Shown here: positions 42,934 to 52,143 of the stretch, piece by piece | How the letters are laid out: every line of letters starts with the position of its first letter | Position numbering within the stretch: position 1 is the stretch's first letter | From: Armatimonadota bacterium | GTDB taxonomy: Bacteria > Armatimonadota > Hebobacteria > CAIYQO01 | Direction: 5' to 3' | DNA length: 64,000 nucleotides | Assembly (NCBI GenBank): GCA_029553475.1 | Contig: JAKPKV010000131.1 | Span: 55,224 to 119,223, forward strand | Made by a program: the position numbers and the translations under genes | Notes under the pieces: generated by a model | Told to the model about the DNA's origin: nothing | The model's input: the letters and a program-made list of their open reading frames with translations, nothing else | Database searches by the model: none

Positions 42934-44292
42934 ATGCCCGCGGAAGTGCCACAGCCATATCTGGCGCGCGTCGCCGCCGTCGTTGCCGGGAGCATCGCCG
43001 AGGAGATCGGCCTGCTCCCCGGCGACGTGGTGGCGGCGGTGAACGGCGACGCGCCGTCTGATTATATCGCCTACCGCTTCGCCATCGCTGATGAAGAGGT
43101 GGCGCTGACGATCCAGCGCGGCGCGGACTGTTTCGACGTCGAGATCGAGAAAGACGCCGATGAGGATCTGGGCCTCGTCTTCGCGCACGACGTCTTCGAC
43201 CGCGTGCGACGCTGCCGGAATAACTGCGTCTTCTGCTTTGAGCGCCAGATGCCGGCGGGGATGCGCCCCAGCCTGTCGCTGCGCGACGATGATTTCCGCC
43301 TCTCCTTCCTGCACGGCAATTTTCTCACCCTCACCAACCTGCGCCCGGACGACCTCGCGCGCATTGTCCGCGAGCGCCTGACGCCGCTCTACGTCTCCAT
43401 TCACGCCACCGATCCCGCCGTGCGCCGCGCGATGCTGCGCAATCGGGCGGCGGGAGATATTCTCGCGCAGGTGCGGCTGCTCGGCGACCACGGCATCCAG
43501 GTGCATGGACAGATCGTGCTCTGTCCCGGCTGGAATGACGGCCCGGTGCTGGCGCGCACGCTCAACGACCTCGCCGCGCTCTACCCGGCGGTGCTCAGCG
43601 TGGGCGTGGTGCCGGTGGGCCTCACCGCCCATCGCCCGGCAGGGCCGGACGTGCGCGCGGTGACGCCGGGCGACGCGGAGGCCGTCCTCGACCTGATTGC
43701 TGCCATGCAGGCGGCGCTGCTGCCGCGCCTCGGCACGCGGCTGGTCTTCGCCGCCGATGAATGCTACCTGATGACCGGCCGCCCGCTGCCGCCGGATGCG
43801 GCGTATGAAGAGTACGCGCAGGCGGAGAACGGCATCGGGCTGTCCCGGCGCTTCCTGGACGAGGCCGCCGCGCTGCACATCCCCCCGCTGCCGGCGCGCG
43901 CGGTCACCCTCGCCACCGGCGCGCTGGCCGCGCCGCTGGTAGAGAGCTTTACCGCGCGCCTGCGCGCGGCGGGCGCCGATGCCCGCGTGGCGGCCGTCCC
44001 CAATCGCTTCTATGGCGGCGGCGTCTCCGTCGCCGGTCTGCTCACCGGGCGCGATCTCCTCGCCGCGCTGCGGGGCCGCGACCTCGGCGCCGCGCTCATT
44101 CTCCCCGCCGTCACCCTCAATGCCGATGGCCGCTTCCTCGATGATCTGACCCCCGCCGACCTGGAAGCCGCGCTGGGCGTGCCGCTGCATTTCTGCGCGG
44201 ATCCGGCGGAGGTCGTCGCGGCGCTGACGCCTGAACGCCCGCTCCGGAGGAAGCGGCCCACGCGCCGTGAAGCAAACCGGCGCCGGGGGTGA
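42934..44292 (+). CDS. DUF512 PDZ / radical-SAM-like iron-sulfur protein
   Basis: 452 aa. An N-terminal PDZ-like domain (VAGSIAEEIGLLPGDVVAAV, NGDAPSDYIAYRF) is followed by a C-x3-C-x2-C cluster motif (RRCRNNCVFCFERQMPAGMR). Then come the hallmark LSLRDDDFRLSFLHGNFLTL, TNLRPDDLARI, LYVSIHATDPAVRRAMLRN and VHGQIVLCPGWNDG. These define the DUF512 / TIGR03279 family of predicted radical-SAM-type enzymes. It is known from cyanobacteria, Firmicutes and related phyla, with no settled substrate. The start is the ATG at 42934. It is monocistronic. Confidence 0.88.
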   Translation: MPAEVPQPYLARVAAVVAGSIAEEIGLLPGDVVAAVNGDAPSDYIAYRFAIADEEVALTIQRGADCFDVEIEKDADEDLGLVFAHDVFDRVRRCRNNCVFCFERQMPAGMRPSLSLRDDDFRLSFLHGNFLTLTNLRPDDLARIVRERLTPLYVSIHATDPAVRRAMLRNRAAGDILAQVRLLGDHGIQVHGQIVLCPGWNDGPVLARTLNDLAALYPAVLSVGVVPVGLTAHRPAGPDVRAVTPGDAEAVLDLIAAMQAALLPRLGTRLVFAADECYLMTGRPLPPDAAYEEYAQAENGIGLSRRFLDEAAALHIPPLPARAVTLATGALAAPLVESFTARLRAAGADARVAAVPNRFYGGGVSVAGLLTGRDLLAALRGRDLGAALILPAVTLNADGRFLDDLTPADLEAALGVPLHFCADPAEVVAALTPERPLRRKRPTRREANRRRG

Positions 44293-44390
44293 GGATGCAT
44301 CGCGCCCTTCGCCTGGCCCGCCGGATTTCCCCGATCTCACCGCCGGCGCCATCCCGACCGCCTGCCAGGTGGATGGCAGCGGAACCCCGT

Positions 44391-45683
44391 CTATTCCAAT
44401 TCCAGCATGGTGGCGTTGACCCGATGCTTGCCGCGCGCCTTCTTCAGCCAGTCCCAGTATTCCGCATCCATGTCGGGGCAGAAGTCGTGCAGCGCGTCTT
44501 TCAGGCGGGCGATCTTCGCGCCGTATCTCTCGCTGGCGCGGGCTTTCGCTTCGGCGTTTTCCGGATCAATGAACAGATCGGCGAATACCTGCCCACGCGC
44601 GTCGGCAGTGTCGCCGTTGTCGGCGAGCGTCGGCAGCGCACCGAGGGTTTCCAGCGCCGCATAGAGGATGGTGTCAATCTCCCGGCGGCTCATCAGGTTT
44701 CGGTGGCGATGCGCCCGCATCCCTTCGCCAGTTGCGAAGTCAGTATCATTGCTCCCCGCATGATCAATATCAATCAGCAGGTGATACGTGTGCCCGGAGA
44801 ATGGGGAATCTTGGGATTCGGGTTCGCGGTCTTCGATCCACCGCACCAGGTGATAATCGGCGCCGATATCGTCCTGCAGGTGGATGACCAGGTCCTCCTG
44901 CAATCCCCCCTCCCCGTGCGAGTGCAGGAAATGCGTGGGCAGCAGGCTGGCTTCCGCGGAAAGGATGGCGACAAAATCGTCGAGATAGGGCCCGAGGCAG
45001 CGCGTGCCGCCCCCGCCGGAGCCGCTCGGGGTTGGCGCTTCCTCGTGCGGGCAGGGGTCAATCCGATCGCCCGCCAGCACCAGCGTATTACCGTGTCCGA
45101 TCAGGCGAGTGACCAGTTTCTTGAAACTGAATTTCGCCTGGATACCCATGCCGAATTTGTCCGTAAAGGCTTGTAAGCCGTGGATCGTATCGCCGGGAAA
45201 GGCGAGGTCGGCATCGGCGGGCCGCAGGCTGGCGGCATGACCATCCAGGTATCCGGCCACCATCTGTCCCCGATGGCGATACGCGATATCCGCTTCCGTA
45301 TACAGCCGATGGTGCACATGCCCACAATCACCGACGATCAGCGTGCGCGCCGGGCAGGGCAAATCAGCCAGCGCCATCGCCGCGGCGCGAAGGTTGTAGC
45401 CGTACGCATTGCCGATGGCGCGGCCGGCACTGGGACAGTGGTACAGCTTGGCGGAAAGGTGGATGTTGTCCCAGACGTGCGCCCAAGCCGGCATGGTGCC
45501 GTTATGATCCTGCGCATACATGATCATCGCGTCAGTGATTTGCCGGACATTGCCCAGGCAGGTCGCCTGCCGCCCTTTCTCGCGCGCCTGAAAGAGCGCG
45601 GGGAAGAGCAGCGCGGCCAGTACCGCGATGATGGCCATCACCACCAGCAGCTCGACGAGGGTGAATCCGGGTTGTCGCGCCAT
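44391..45683 (-). CDS. Pseudopilin-like protein with long C-terminal extension
   Basis: 430 aa. The type IV prepilin motif is at the N-terminus ([20 protein letters not shown]), with cleavage expected after Gly6 and Glu at +5. An H-X9-DG-like region follows ([20 protein letters not shown], then [20 protein letters not shown]). The remaining 250 residues are not a usual pilin domain: [58 protein letters not shown] recognise no family for them. AAGGGG precedes the ATG. It is 14 bp downstream of the second pseudopilin gene on the same strand. Confidence 0.75.
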   Translation of the reverse strand: MARQPGFTLVELLVVMAIIAVLAALLFPALFQAREKGRQATCLGNVRQITDAMIMYAQDHNGTMPAWAHVWDNIHLSAKLYHCPSAGRAIGNAYGYNLRAAAMALADLPCPARTLIVGDCGHVHHRLYTEADIAYRHRGQMVAGYLDGHAASLRPADADLAFPGDTIHGLQAFTDKFGMGIQAKFSFKKLVTRLIGHGNTLVLAGDRIDPCPHEEAPTPSGSGGGGTRCLGPYLDDFVAILSAEASLLPTHFLHSHGEGGLQEDLVIHLQDDIGADYHLVRWIEDREPESQDSPFSGHTYHLLIDIDHAGSNDTDFATGEGMRAHRHRNLMSRREIDTILYAALETLGALPTLADNGDTADARGQVFADLFIDPENAEAKARASERYGAKIARLKDALHDFCPDMDAEYWDWLKKARGKHRVNATMLELE

Positions 45684-45697
45684 GACACAGCCCCTTC

Positions 45698-46603
45698 CTA
45701 CTTGATCTTCGTCAACTCGCTGAGCGCGGCGTCAATCTTTTTCACGAGCGCGTCCGCCCGGGCGTCCCAGTCTTCGGCCGTGAGATTGGCAAAATCCTTC
45801 GGGTATCCGCTGAAGCGCGCCACTTCCCGGCCATCGCTGGTGAGCATCACCGCGGGATACCCGGCGGCAGCATCCAGACGCTGCACCGCGTAGGTTTGCT
45901 CGAGCTCCGGGAAATCGTCGCCATTACACCCGACGAAGCGCACGAGCAGGCGATACTGCTGCGCGAGCTTCGGCATGCGACGTAACAACGCCTGCGAAAG
46001 CGCATACTCCCCGGATTGCGCCGTCGGCGTTTTGGTATACATGCATACCAGCGTGGGAAATTGTGTCCGGCGCACCAGGAGATCATACTCGCCCATCGTC
46101 GCCAGCTCGACGTACCACATCGGCGGCAGCTCGTGATGCATTTCGACGTGGCCGTCACAATAGCTGGCGATGAAACCGAAGTTGTGGCGGAAATCAATGT
46201 GGGCGGGCTCGGAGAAAAGGTGATCGAGCGCGGCGCCGTCCGCGGTGACGATTTCCTCGATCGGGTCCGCGATCAGGCTGTCCGGCTTATCGGCGATGAA
46301 TTGACTGTAGACATACCCCACCGGCGTCATCCGGGGCTTGCTGGGGCAGACGAGGATGCGCCGACTCACTTTGATGTCGTTCCAGACGCTCTCCGCCGGG
46401 GGGTAGGTGTCGCGGTGCTCCTGCATCCACACGCCGATCGCCATGTTGATCTGATGCTGATTGCTCAGGCAGGTCGTCTGCCGTCCCTTCTCCTGCGCCT
46501 TGGCGAAGGCGGGGAAGAGCAGCGACGCGAGGACGGCGATAATGAGGATCACCACGAGGATTTCGACGAGGGTGAAACCGCGAGCCCGTGAACGACGCAT
46601 CAT
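45698..46603 (-). CDS. Pseudopilin-like protein with thioredoxin-like C-terminal region
   Basis: 301 aa. Prepilin leader [20 protein letters not shown], cleavage after Gly9. The H-X9-DG region is [20 protein letters not shown] and [20 protein letters not shown]. Residues about 178-290 look like a thioredoxin fold: [20 protein letters not shown] where C-x2-C would sit, then [20 protein letters not shown], a cis-Pro strand in [20 protein letters not shown] and a final helix. The active-site cysteines are absent, so it is probably a binding module. GGAGGTGC precedes the ATG; an extended -10 lies at 46676-46681. Confidence 0.72.
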   Translation of the reverse strand: MMRRSRARGFTLVEILVVILIIAVLASLLFPAFAKAQEKGRQTTCLSNQHQINMAIGVWMQEHRDTYPPAESVWNDIKVSRRILVCPSKPRMTPVGYVYSQFIADKPDSLIADPIEEIVTADGAALDHLFSEPAHIDFRHNFGFIASYCDGHVEMHHELPPMWYVELATMGEYDLLVRRTQFPTLVCMYTKTPTAQSGEYALSQALLRRMPKLAQQYRLLVRFVGCNGDDFPELEQTYAVQRLDAAAGYPAVMLTSDGREVARFSGYPKDFANLTAEDWDARADALVKKIDAALSELTKIK

Positions 46604-46675
46604 AGCACCTCCAGCTCTGGCGTATAGCGGGGACGTCTCGGCAATCCGTAGTCATCCAGCACAGCAATCGCTGCT

Positions 46676-46684
46676 ATTATACCA
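46676..46684 (-). promoter_or_regulatory. Extended -10 promoter for the pseudopilin pair
   Basis: Minus-strand TGGTATAAT gives TGn plus a perfect TATAAT (46681-46676), about 73 bp upstream of the ATG at 46603. No good -35 is visible, as expected for an extended -10 promoter. Confidence 0.5.
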
Positions 46685-46747
46685 TAATACCATACCTGCT
46701 AGCTCATGAAGACGGCGTTGGATTTGCGCACAGCGTTCGCTGCCCGG

Positions 46748-46833
46748 CCGGTCGGACCGCCGGCTTCCAGCCGGCCATTGGTCCTCGCGACCGCCCTGGT
46801 TGCGTGCCGGCTGGAAGCCGGCGGTCCGACCGG
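46748..46833. repeat. 27-bp inverted repeat in spacer
   Basis: Perfect arms at 46748-46774 and 46807-46833 (CCGGTCGGACCGCCGGC… and complement) with a 32-bp loop. Nearby at 46870-46900 a shorter GCCGGTG/CACCGGC pair follows. No gene is credible in 46604-47039. Confidence 0.6.
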
Positions 46834-47000
46834 TCAGCTCGCGCAGCGGTCTTGCGCTCTAGCCCCCGCCCCTGGGAGCGCCGGTGTCCCACCGGCATGT
46901 GCCCCTCCCCATGTAGGGGCCAGGGGAGCCTGTCCCGATGACATCGGGGAGGTGGCGCGTGCCATGCCCCCCTTGCCGCTCCCTGCGACACGCGCTTTCA

Positions 47001-47009
47001 TGGTATACT
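47001..47009 (+). promoter_or_regulatory. Extended -10 promoter before the zinc-ribbon/TPR gene
   Basis: TGGTATACT (TGn plus TATACT at 47004-47009) lies 31 bp before the GTG start at 47040, leaving room for the GGAGGA site at 47025-47030. Confidence 0.4.
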
Positions 47010-47039
47010 GACCTGAAGCTTCCCGGAGGATGCGGCATC

Positions 47040-47657
47040 GTGCTCTGTCCCACTTGCGGTTCCGAACTCAGTGACGACGCCCCCTTTTGCCTGACGTGCA
47101 GTACCTTCGTCGAGACCGAGGAGTCTCCCGCGCCGCGCTACGCCGCCGCTGACGACCCCATCGCCGACTTGCTGCACCACGGCCGCGCCGCGGAGGCGCT
47201 GGCGCAGTGCCGGCAGGCGGTGCAAATGTCACCGGAAGACGGCGACCTGTATGCGCGCCTGGGCAGCTGTTACCAGGCGCTCGGGCAGAGCCGCGCCGCG
47301 CTGGAAGCCTACAAACAGGCGCTGCGCTGCCACCCGACGGACCCGGCGGCGGTGCGGCGGCAGCTTGACGCGGTCATTGACGCCCTGCGCGCCCCCGGTC
47401 AGGCCGCGCCGGCGCCCGCCGCGCCCGTCGAGCTGCGCGGCGGCACGCGCTTCACCCCGGCGCCCCCGCCGGAACCCACCCCCGCGGTGCGCCGCCTGCG
47501 GCGGGCGTTCTTCATCGCCGTCGTCGTGCTCGCGTTCGCCATCATCGGCGCCTCAGTCTATGCCGCCCTGCGCCCGCGGGGCGCCGCGCCGCCCCCGCCG
47601 CGGCAGGTCGTGCCGCTGCCGCTGGGCAATGAGACGCCCAGAGCGATCTCGCGGTAG
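47040..47657 (+). CDS. Zinc-ribbon / TPR membrane protein
   Basis: 205 aa from a GTG at 47040 (GGAGGA, 9-nt spacing). An N-terminal zinc ribbon (VLCPTCGSELSDDAPFCLTC: Cys3, 6, 17, 20), then about two TPR units (AAEALAQCRQAVQMSPEDGD, LYARLGSCYQALGQSRAALE, AYKQALRCHPTDPAAV). A Pro-rich linker and one transmembrane helix follow (RAFFIAVVVLAFAIIGASVY). The last residues are Pro-rich. It ends one base before the start of the GspE-type gene, so the two form an operon, and a role in pilus or secretion assembly is a reasonable guess. Confidence 0.75.
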   Translation: MLCPTCGSELSDDAPFCLTCSTFVETEESPAPRYAAADDPIADLLHHGRAAEALAQCRQAVQMSPEDGDLYARLGSCYQALGQSRAALEAYKQALRCHPTDPAAVRRQLDAVIDALRAPGQAAPAPAAPVELRGGTRFTPAPPPEPTPAVRRLRRAFFIAVVVLAFAIIGASVYAALRPRGAAPPPPRQVVPLPLGNETPRAISR

Positions 47658-47658
47658 C

Positions 47659-49167
47659 ATGTGGAAGAAGGACAGTATGGCCCACCACACTCCCGTCCGG
47701 CCCCAGGACTACGATGTCGCCGCGGACGCCGTGCAACCGCTGAGCCGCGAGCAGGCGCAGCAGTACGGCGTGTGCCCGCTGGCCTTGACGCGCGACGCTG
47801 CCGGCGGCTTCACGCTGGCGCTGGCCTGCGCGCAGCCGGAGCAGCCGGCGCTCATCGAGCAGCTTCAGCGTCTCACCGGCTACCGGGTACAGCTGGTGCC
47901 GGCGCTGGCGGCGGACGTGCAGCGCGGCATTGAGCTGCATTACAGCCTGCATACGCTGGAGGCGCCGGTGGATCTGCTGGCGGAGGCGGGGGCGCCGGGC
48001 GCCCCCGCCGGCGAGCGTCCCGGCGCGCGCACCACCGTGGAAGACCTCCTGCAGCGCGCGGTGAATGAACGCGCCACCGATATCCACTTGCAGCCGGATG
48101 AAGACACGGTGTACGTGCGCTACCGCATTGACGGGGTGATGAGCGATTTTGCCAGTTACGATCCCGCGCTGCACCCGCAGGTCATCTCCCGCATCAAAAT
48201 CCTCGCCAACCTGGACATCGCCCAGACGCGCCTGCCGCAGGACGGCCGTTTCGAGGCGAAATTCGGCAAGCGCATGTATGACGTGCGCGTCTCGGTCGTG
48301 CCGATTTCCCACGGCGAGAAGATCGTGCTGCGCCTGCTGCCCAAGGGACAGTTGGCCTTCGACCTGCGCCGCATGGGCTTCAGCGAGACGCATGTGCGCC
48401 TGCTGGAGGAGTTGATCGGCAAACCCTACGGCATGATCCTCGCCACCGGTCCCACCGGCGCGGGGAAGACCACCACCCTCTACGCGCTGCTGGCCAAGAT
48501 TGACTGCGTGGGCAACAACGTCATCACCGTGGAAGACCCGGTGGAATACCAGCTGCCGCACGTCTCGCAGATGCAGGTGCATCCGAAGATCGGGCTGACC
48601 TTCGCCCACGGGCTGCGCGCCATCCTGCGGCAGGACCCGGATATCATCCTGGTGGGCGAAATCCGCGACGGCGAAACGCTGGAGATGGCGGTGCAGTCCG
48701 CGCTCACCGGGCATCTCGTGCTCTCCACGCTGCACTGCAACGATGCCGCCGCCGCCGCCGCGCGCATGATGGACATGGGCGAAGAGCCGTTCCTCATCGC
48801 CTCGTCGGTGAGCGGCTTCATCGCCCAGCGGCTGGTGCGCCGCCTGTGCGTGAAATGCCGCGCGCCGGCGACGGTGAGCGACACGGTGCGCCACCAGCTC
48901 GGTATCGCTGACGAGACGCCGCTCTATGTGGGCGCCGGCTGTGACACCTGCCGCGGCACCGGCTACCTGGGACGCATCAGCCTCTTTGAAGTGGTGCCGA
49001 ATCTCGCGCCCATCCAGGAGGCCATCGTGCGCAAGGCCGCCGTCGGTGACATTCGCGCGCTCATCCGCGCGTTGAACATCCCCACCCTGCGCGAGGATGG
49101 GCTGGCGAAAGTCATCGCCGGCATCACGTCGCTGGAAGAATACCTGCGGGCGGTCTATGAGACGTAG
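47659..49167 (+). CDS. GspE/PilB-type secretion or pilus ATPase
   Basis: 502 aa from the ATG at 47659; ATG 47677 (AAGGA upstream) is an alternative. Hexameric motor for type II secretion or type IV pilus assembly. The N-terminal MshEN-like region (about 15-90) is followed by the core with ATDIHLQPDEDTVYVRYRID, Walker A GPTGAGKTTT, the Asp box NVITVEDPVEYQLPHVSQMQ, and Walker B IILVGEIRDGETLEMAVQSA. The His box is LTGHLVLSTLHCNDA. A C-terminal tetracysteine zinc site is present (CVKC and CDTC). It probably works with the pseudopilins at 44391-46603, which lie on the opposite strand. Confidence 0.93.
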   Translation: MWKKDSMAHHTPVRPQDYDVAADAVQPLSREQAQQYGVCPLALTRDAAGGFTLALACAQPEQPALIEQLQRLTGYRVQLVPALAADVQRGIELHYSLHTLEAPVDLLAEAGAPGAPAGERPGARTTVEDLLQRAVNERATDIHLQPDEDTVYVRYRIDGVMSDFASYDPALHPQVISRIKILANLDIAQTRLPQDGRFEAKFGKRMYDVRVSVVPISHGEKIVLRLLPKGQLAFDLRRMGFSETHVRLLEELIGKPYGMILATGPTGAGKTTTLYALLAKIDCVGNNVITVEDPVEYQLPHVSQMQVHPKIGLTFAHGLRAILRQDPDIILVGEIRDGETLEMAVQSALTGHLVLSTLHCNDAAAAAARMMDMGEEPFLIASSVSGFIAQRLVRRLCVKCRAPATVSDTVRHQLGIADETPLYVGAGCDTCRGTGYLGRISLFEVVPNLAPIQEAIVRKAAVGDIRALIRALNIPTLREDGLAKVIAGITSLEEYLRAVYET

Positions 49168-49206
49168 GGGGCGCCCAGCGCCCCCCGCGTCCCGCCGGCA
49201 GCCGCC

Positions 49207-50415
49207 CTACGGCGCGGCGTTCATGCCCGTCCGCGCTTCCAGCACGGTAATCTCACCGCCGGTGAGGGTCACGCCCAGCAGGCTGACCGTTTCGTCCGTC
49301 ACCGGGTTGGTCACCGTGATATCATACGCGCCGGGCGCCAGGTCTTCGACGACCACCGGCGACGTCGCGTTGATGATCTCCGGGCCGCCGTTGAGCGTGA
49401 CCACCGGGTTGAATTGCCCCTGCAGCCCGCGGCCGTAGACCGCCAGCGTGGCGGTGGTGTCATCCAGCGGCTCATTGATCCCCTCGTTGGCCTGCAGGTC
49501 GAGGATGGACGCCATCGGCACCAGCAGGCCGCTGCGGTTCGCGTTCACCGCGAAGGGCCCGACCACGCTGTCGGCATACCCCACCGCCTCGCCGCGCAGG
49601 CGGTAGTTCATGCCCGCCGGCACGTCCGCGAAGAGATACGTGCCGTCCGGCATGGTGAGGACGGGAGCGCCCAGCGGGACGTTCTGCTGCATGAGCGCGA
49701 TGCTGATGCCCGCCAGCGGATTTCCGGTGAAGAAATCCACCGCCCCGCCGGTCACGATGAAGTCGTCCGCCGGCGCCACCCCGGTTAACTCGACGGACAG
49801 GACGGTAATCTCCCCGCCGATGAGCGAGACGCCCGGCACCACGATGGTGGTGCCGTTGCCCGTCACCGACACGGTGTACGTCCCCGGCGCCACCGAGAGC
49901 TCCGCGGGCGCCGCGGGACCGACCGGCGCCACGCCAGCGATGGTGACGGTCACGTCCACCAGCTCGCCCTGCTCGTTCAGCCCGGCCACCACCAGTTTGC
50001 CGGTGCTCGGGTCCGGCGGCGGCGCGATGCCCGTCAACTGGTCAAACTGCGCCTGCGTGAGGGTCTGCACGTCGGCGCCGCCCAGGTTCTGATTCACCAC
50101 CAGCGGCCCGGACACCGTGCGCATCAACGGCGCGGCGCCGGCGCGCGTCACCACCAGCGTATACGTGCCCGCCGGCACGCCCTGGATGGTGTAGTCGCCA
50201 TTCGCGTTCGTCTGCACGGCCGCCCCAAACGGCGCGCCGTTCAGGAAGAGCTGGACGCTGGCGCCAGCCTCTCCCGCGGCCTCCAGCACGTTCACCACCG
50301 TGCCGCTCACCGTGAAGCCCGCGCCGCCGTTAATCGGCGCGTCATCGTCACTACACCCGGCCAGCAGCGCCACGATCGCCACCGCCAGCCAGGCCCACCA
50401 CGTCTGTCTCCGCAT
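49207..50415 (-). CDS. Lipoprotein with carboxypeptidase-regulatory-like repeats
   Basis: 402 aa. Lipoprotein signal WWAWLAVAIVALLAGCSDDD (lipobox LAGC, Cys21). The mature part contains several Ig/prealbumin-like modules of the carboxypeptidase-regulatory type: TVSGTVVNVLEAAGEAGASV, then QTNANGDYTIQGVPAGTYTL; TMPDGTYLFADVPAGMNYRL; and a repeated sequence, GVSLIGGEITVLSVELTG and GVTLTGGEITVLEARTG. It probably displays adhesive beta modules on the outer or cytoplasmic membrane. AGGAGG precedes the ATG. Confidence 0.8.
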   Translation of the reverse strand: MRRQTWWAWLAVAIVALLAGCSDDDAPINGGAGFTVSGTVVNVLEAAGEAGASVQLFLNGAPFGAAVQTNANGDYTIQGVPAGTYTLVVTRAGAAPLMRTVSGPLVVNQNLGGADVQTLTQAQFDQLTGIAPPPDPSTGKLVVAGLNEQGELVDVTVTIAGVAPVGPAAPAELSVAPGTYTVSVTGNGTTIVVPGVSLIGGEITVLSVELTGVAPADDFIVTGGAVDFFTGNPLAGISIALMQQNVPLGAPVLTMPDGTYLFADVPAGMNYRLRGEAVGYADSVVGPFAVNANRSGLLVPMASILDLQANEGINEPLDDTTATLAVYGRGLQGQFNPVVTLNGGPEIINATSPVVVEDLAPGAYDITVTNPVTDETVSLLGVTLTGGEITVLEARTGMNAAP

Positions 50416-50789
50416 AACATACCTCCTGGAGCAAGGGGTTCATGGGCGAGTCGCGTCCATGCCGCCGACCAGCCCATCCGTTCTCCCAGTTTAGCGGGAC
50501 AGACGCGGACATCCCGTGCGAATATCTCCGCACGCCGACCCGGATGTGCGAAAAACAGGCAGTCAGCGGTGACGCGGAGGAGGAGCGAGCCGACAACGGC
50601 ACGCCATGAGCCGTCCCCCGGATTCACCTCCGGGCTAGGACGCGGAGCGCATCATAACCGGGTATACGGCACGGGGATTGCCGGCACACGACAGGAGCCC
50701 GCTCCCATGCGGTCGGGCTCCGTTGCCGCGCCTCCGGTACGCCGGGGCGTGTGCGATGGCGCACGGCCGCGCACACGCCCCGTGTGGAT
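50416..50789. other. Spacer with partial family B repeat
   Basis: 374 bp with no gene. A partial family B copy (GAGCCGTCCCCCGGATTCAC) lies at about 50600-50630. GTGTGCGATGGCGCACG-type short inverted repeats around 50747-50785 resemble a terminator for the minus-strand lipoprotein gene that ends at 50790. Confidence 0.4.
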
Positions 50790-51887
50790 TCACATCTCAG
50801 GAACGAGCGAGGGGATCGGGATGGTGTCGCTGCCGCCCGCAAGATAGGTTATCGTGAAGGATGTGCCATCTTGCGCGACGGTGACATCGGCGATTTTCTC
50901 GCCGTTATGGGTGAATGTCCCGGCGCCGGAGAGATTGAGCGTCAGCACATAGCCATCGCAATCGCTGAACGTCATTGATCCGCTACTCGTGGTGGTGTCC
51001 CCGAATGTCGCGTTCATCGTCAACTTGGTATGCACCCAGTACCCATCTTCCGCGAAGACATAACTCTCACCCGTTGCCGATAGCGTGCCGGAGGTCGTCC
51101 CTGTCTGGTAATTGCCGGTAACGGTGACGGTCATCGTCTGCCGCAGCACCACGCCGCCGTTCAAGGTCAGCTCCGCGTTCACCTCGATCGTGATGGCATC
51201 GGTCTCTGTTGACGCGGTTTCCGTATATTGGCCACTGACGCTGGCGCTGATGAGTATGCCGACCGTGTCCCCCTCAAGGGTTTTCCCCGTTCCGGCGACA
51301 TGGATTGATCCGCTGGCTGTATTGCCGGACCAGGAGATACTGATGGAAATGGTGATCGTCGTGTCAGGCGCGTCCCCCGTCACCTGCAAGGAGATCGCCC
51401 CGTTGTCGTCATCGCCGCTCTCCGCGTAGGTCCCCGTCCAGTGAATGCCGGTCTTGGGATCGGTGTAGTCTATCGGCTCAGACGCGCGCCCGTCCGCGGG
51501 GGTCGCGTTGTGCCGCGCCCACAGATACGCGCGCAATGCCAGGGCATCGGCGCCCTTGCGCGAGGGCGCGCTCACGCTTCTCCCGCCATACAATTCCGCA
51601 TTGGTGGCGGGCAACCCGAAGCCGGAGAGGATCTCCCCCGCCGTCTCGGCTCCCAGGATATCGTCAATCACGTCGGCATTAATCGAAATGCTCTTGACGT
51701 CGTCGCTCCCGTTCACCATGTACTGCACATGCTGTTGCGGGGAGTCGTCAGCCCGGACATTGGTTTTCGACGTATCCAGTACTCCGGAGAAGACACTGCC
51801 GCCGCCGCCTCCACCGCCGCCGCAGCCCACCATGAGCAGTGCCGCCACCAGCGCGGCAAGCCCGAACGAGAGAGTTGCCAGTTTCAT
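50790..51887 (-). CDS. Glycine-rich-leader lipoprotein, function unknown
   Basis: 365 aa from the ATG at 51887 (AAGGAG upstream). The signal FGLAALVAALLMVGC is followed directly by eight glycines (CGGGGGGGGSVFSG). The mature protein is Thr/Ser/Gly-rich and strand-rich: DTTITISISISWSGNTASGS, TGNYQTGTTSGTLSATGES, TMNATFGDTTTSSGSMTFSD. This suggests a beta-barrel or beta-solenoid surface protein. No family is recognised. The lipobox M-V-G-C is not ideal, but the layout is typical. Confidence 0.65.
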   Translation of the reverse strand: MKLATLSFGLAALVAALLMVGCGGGGGGGGSVFSGVLDTSKTNVRADDSPQQHVQYMVNGSDDVKSISINADVIDDILGAETAGEILSGFGLPATNAELYGGRSVSAPSRKGADALALRAYLWARHNATPADGRASEPIDYTDPKTGIHWTGTYAESGDDDNGAISLQVTGDAPDTTITISISISWSGNTASGSIHVAGTGKTLEGDTVGILISASVSGQYTETASTETDAITIEVNAELTLNGGVVLRQTMTVTVTGNYQTGTTSGTLSATGESYVFAEDGYWVHTKLTMNATFGDTTTSSGSMTFSDCDGYVLTLNLSGAGTFTHNGEKIADVTVAQDGTSFTITYLAGGSDTIPIPSLVPEM

Positions 51888-52143
51888 GATCGTGCTCCTT
51901 TTGTGTGAGATTCCCCGCAGAACGGGGTACGTTGTGACGCACGCTGCGCCGTATCTGCCGCGATATTTGCGATGTCGAGTCGAGAACGGGGTAACGCGAT
52001 TGGTATCCAGCACTCGAACGATGCGCGCGAAAGCTGAAAAGCCTGGGCCATGTACACTGATGCCGTCGGGAGAACAGGTCGCATGTGCCGATGTTGACTA
52101 TTGGGGCGACGCATAGATACTCGCACTATTTTCACCGTGACAG

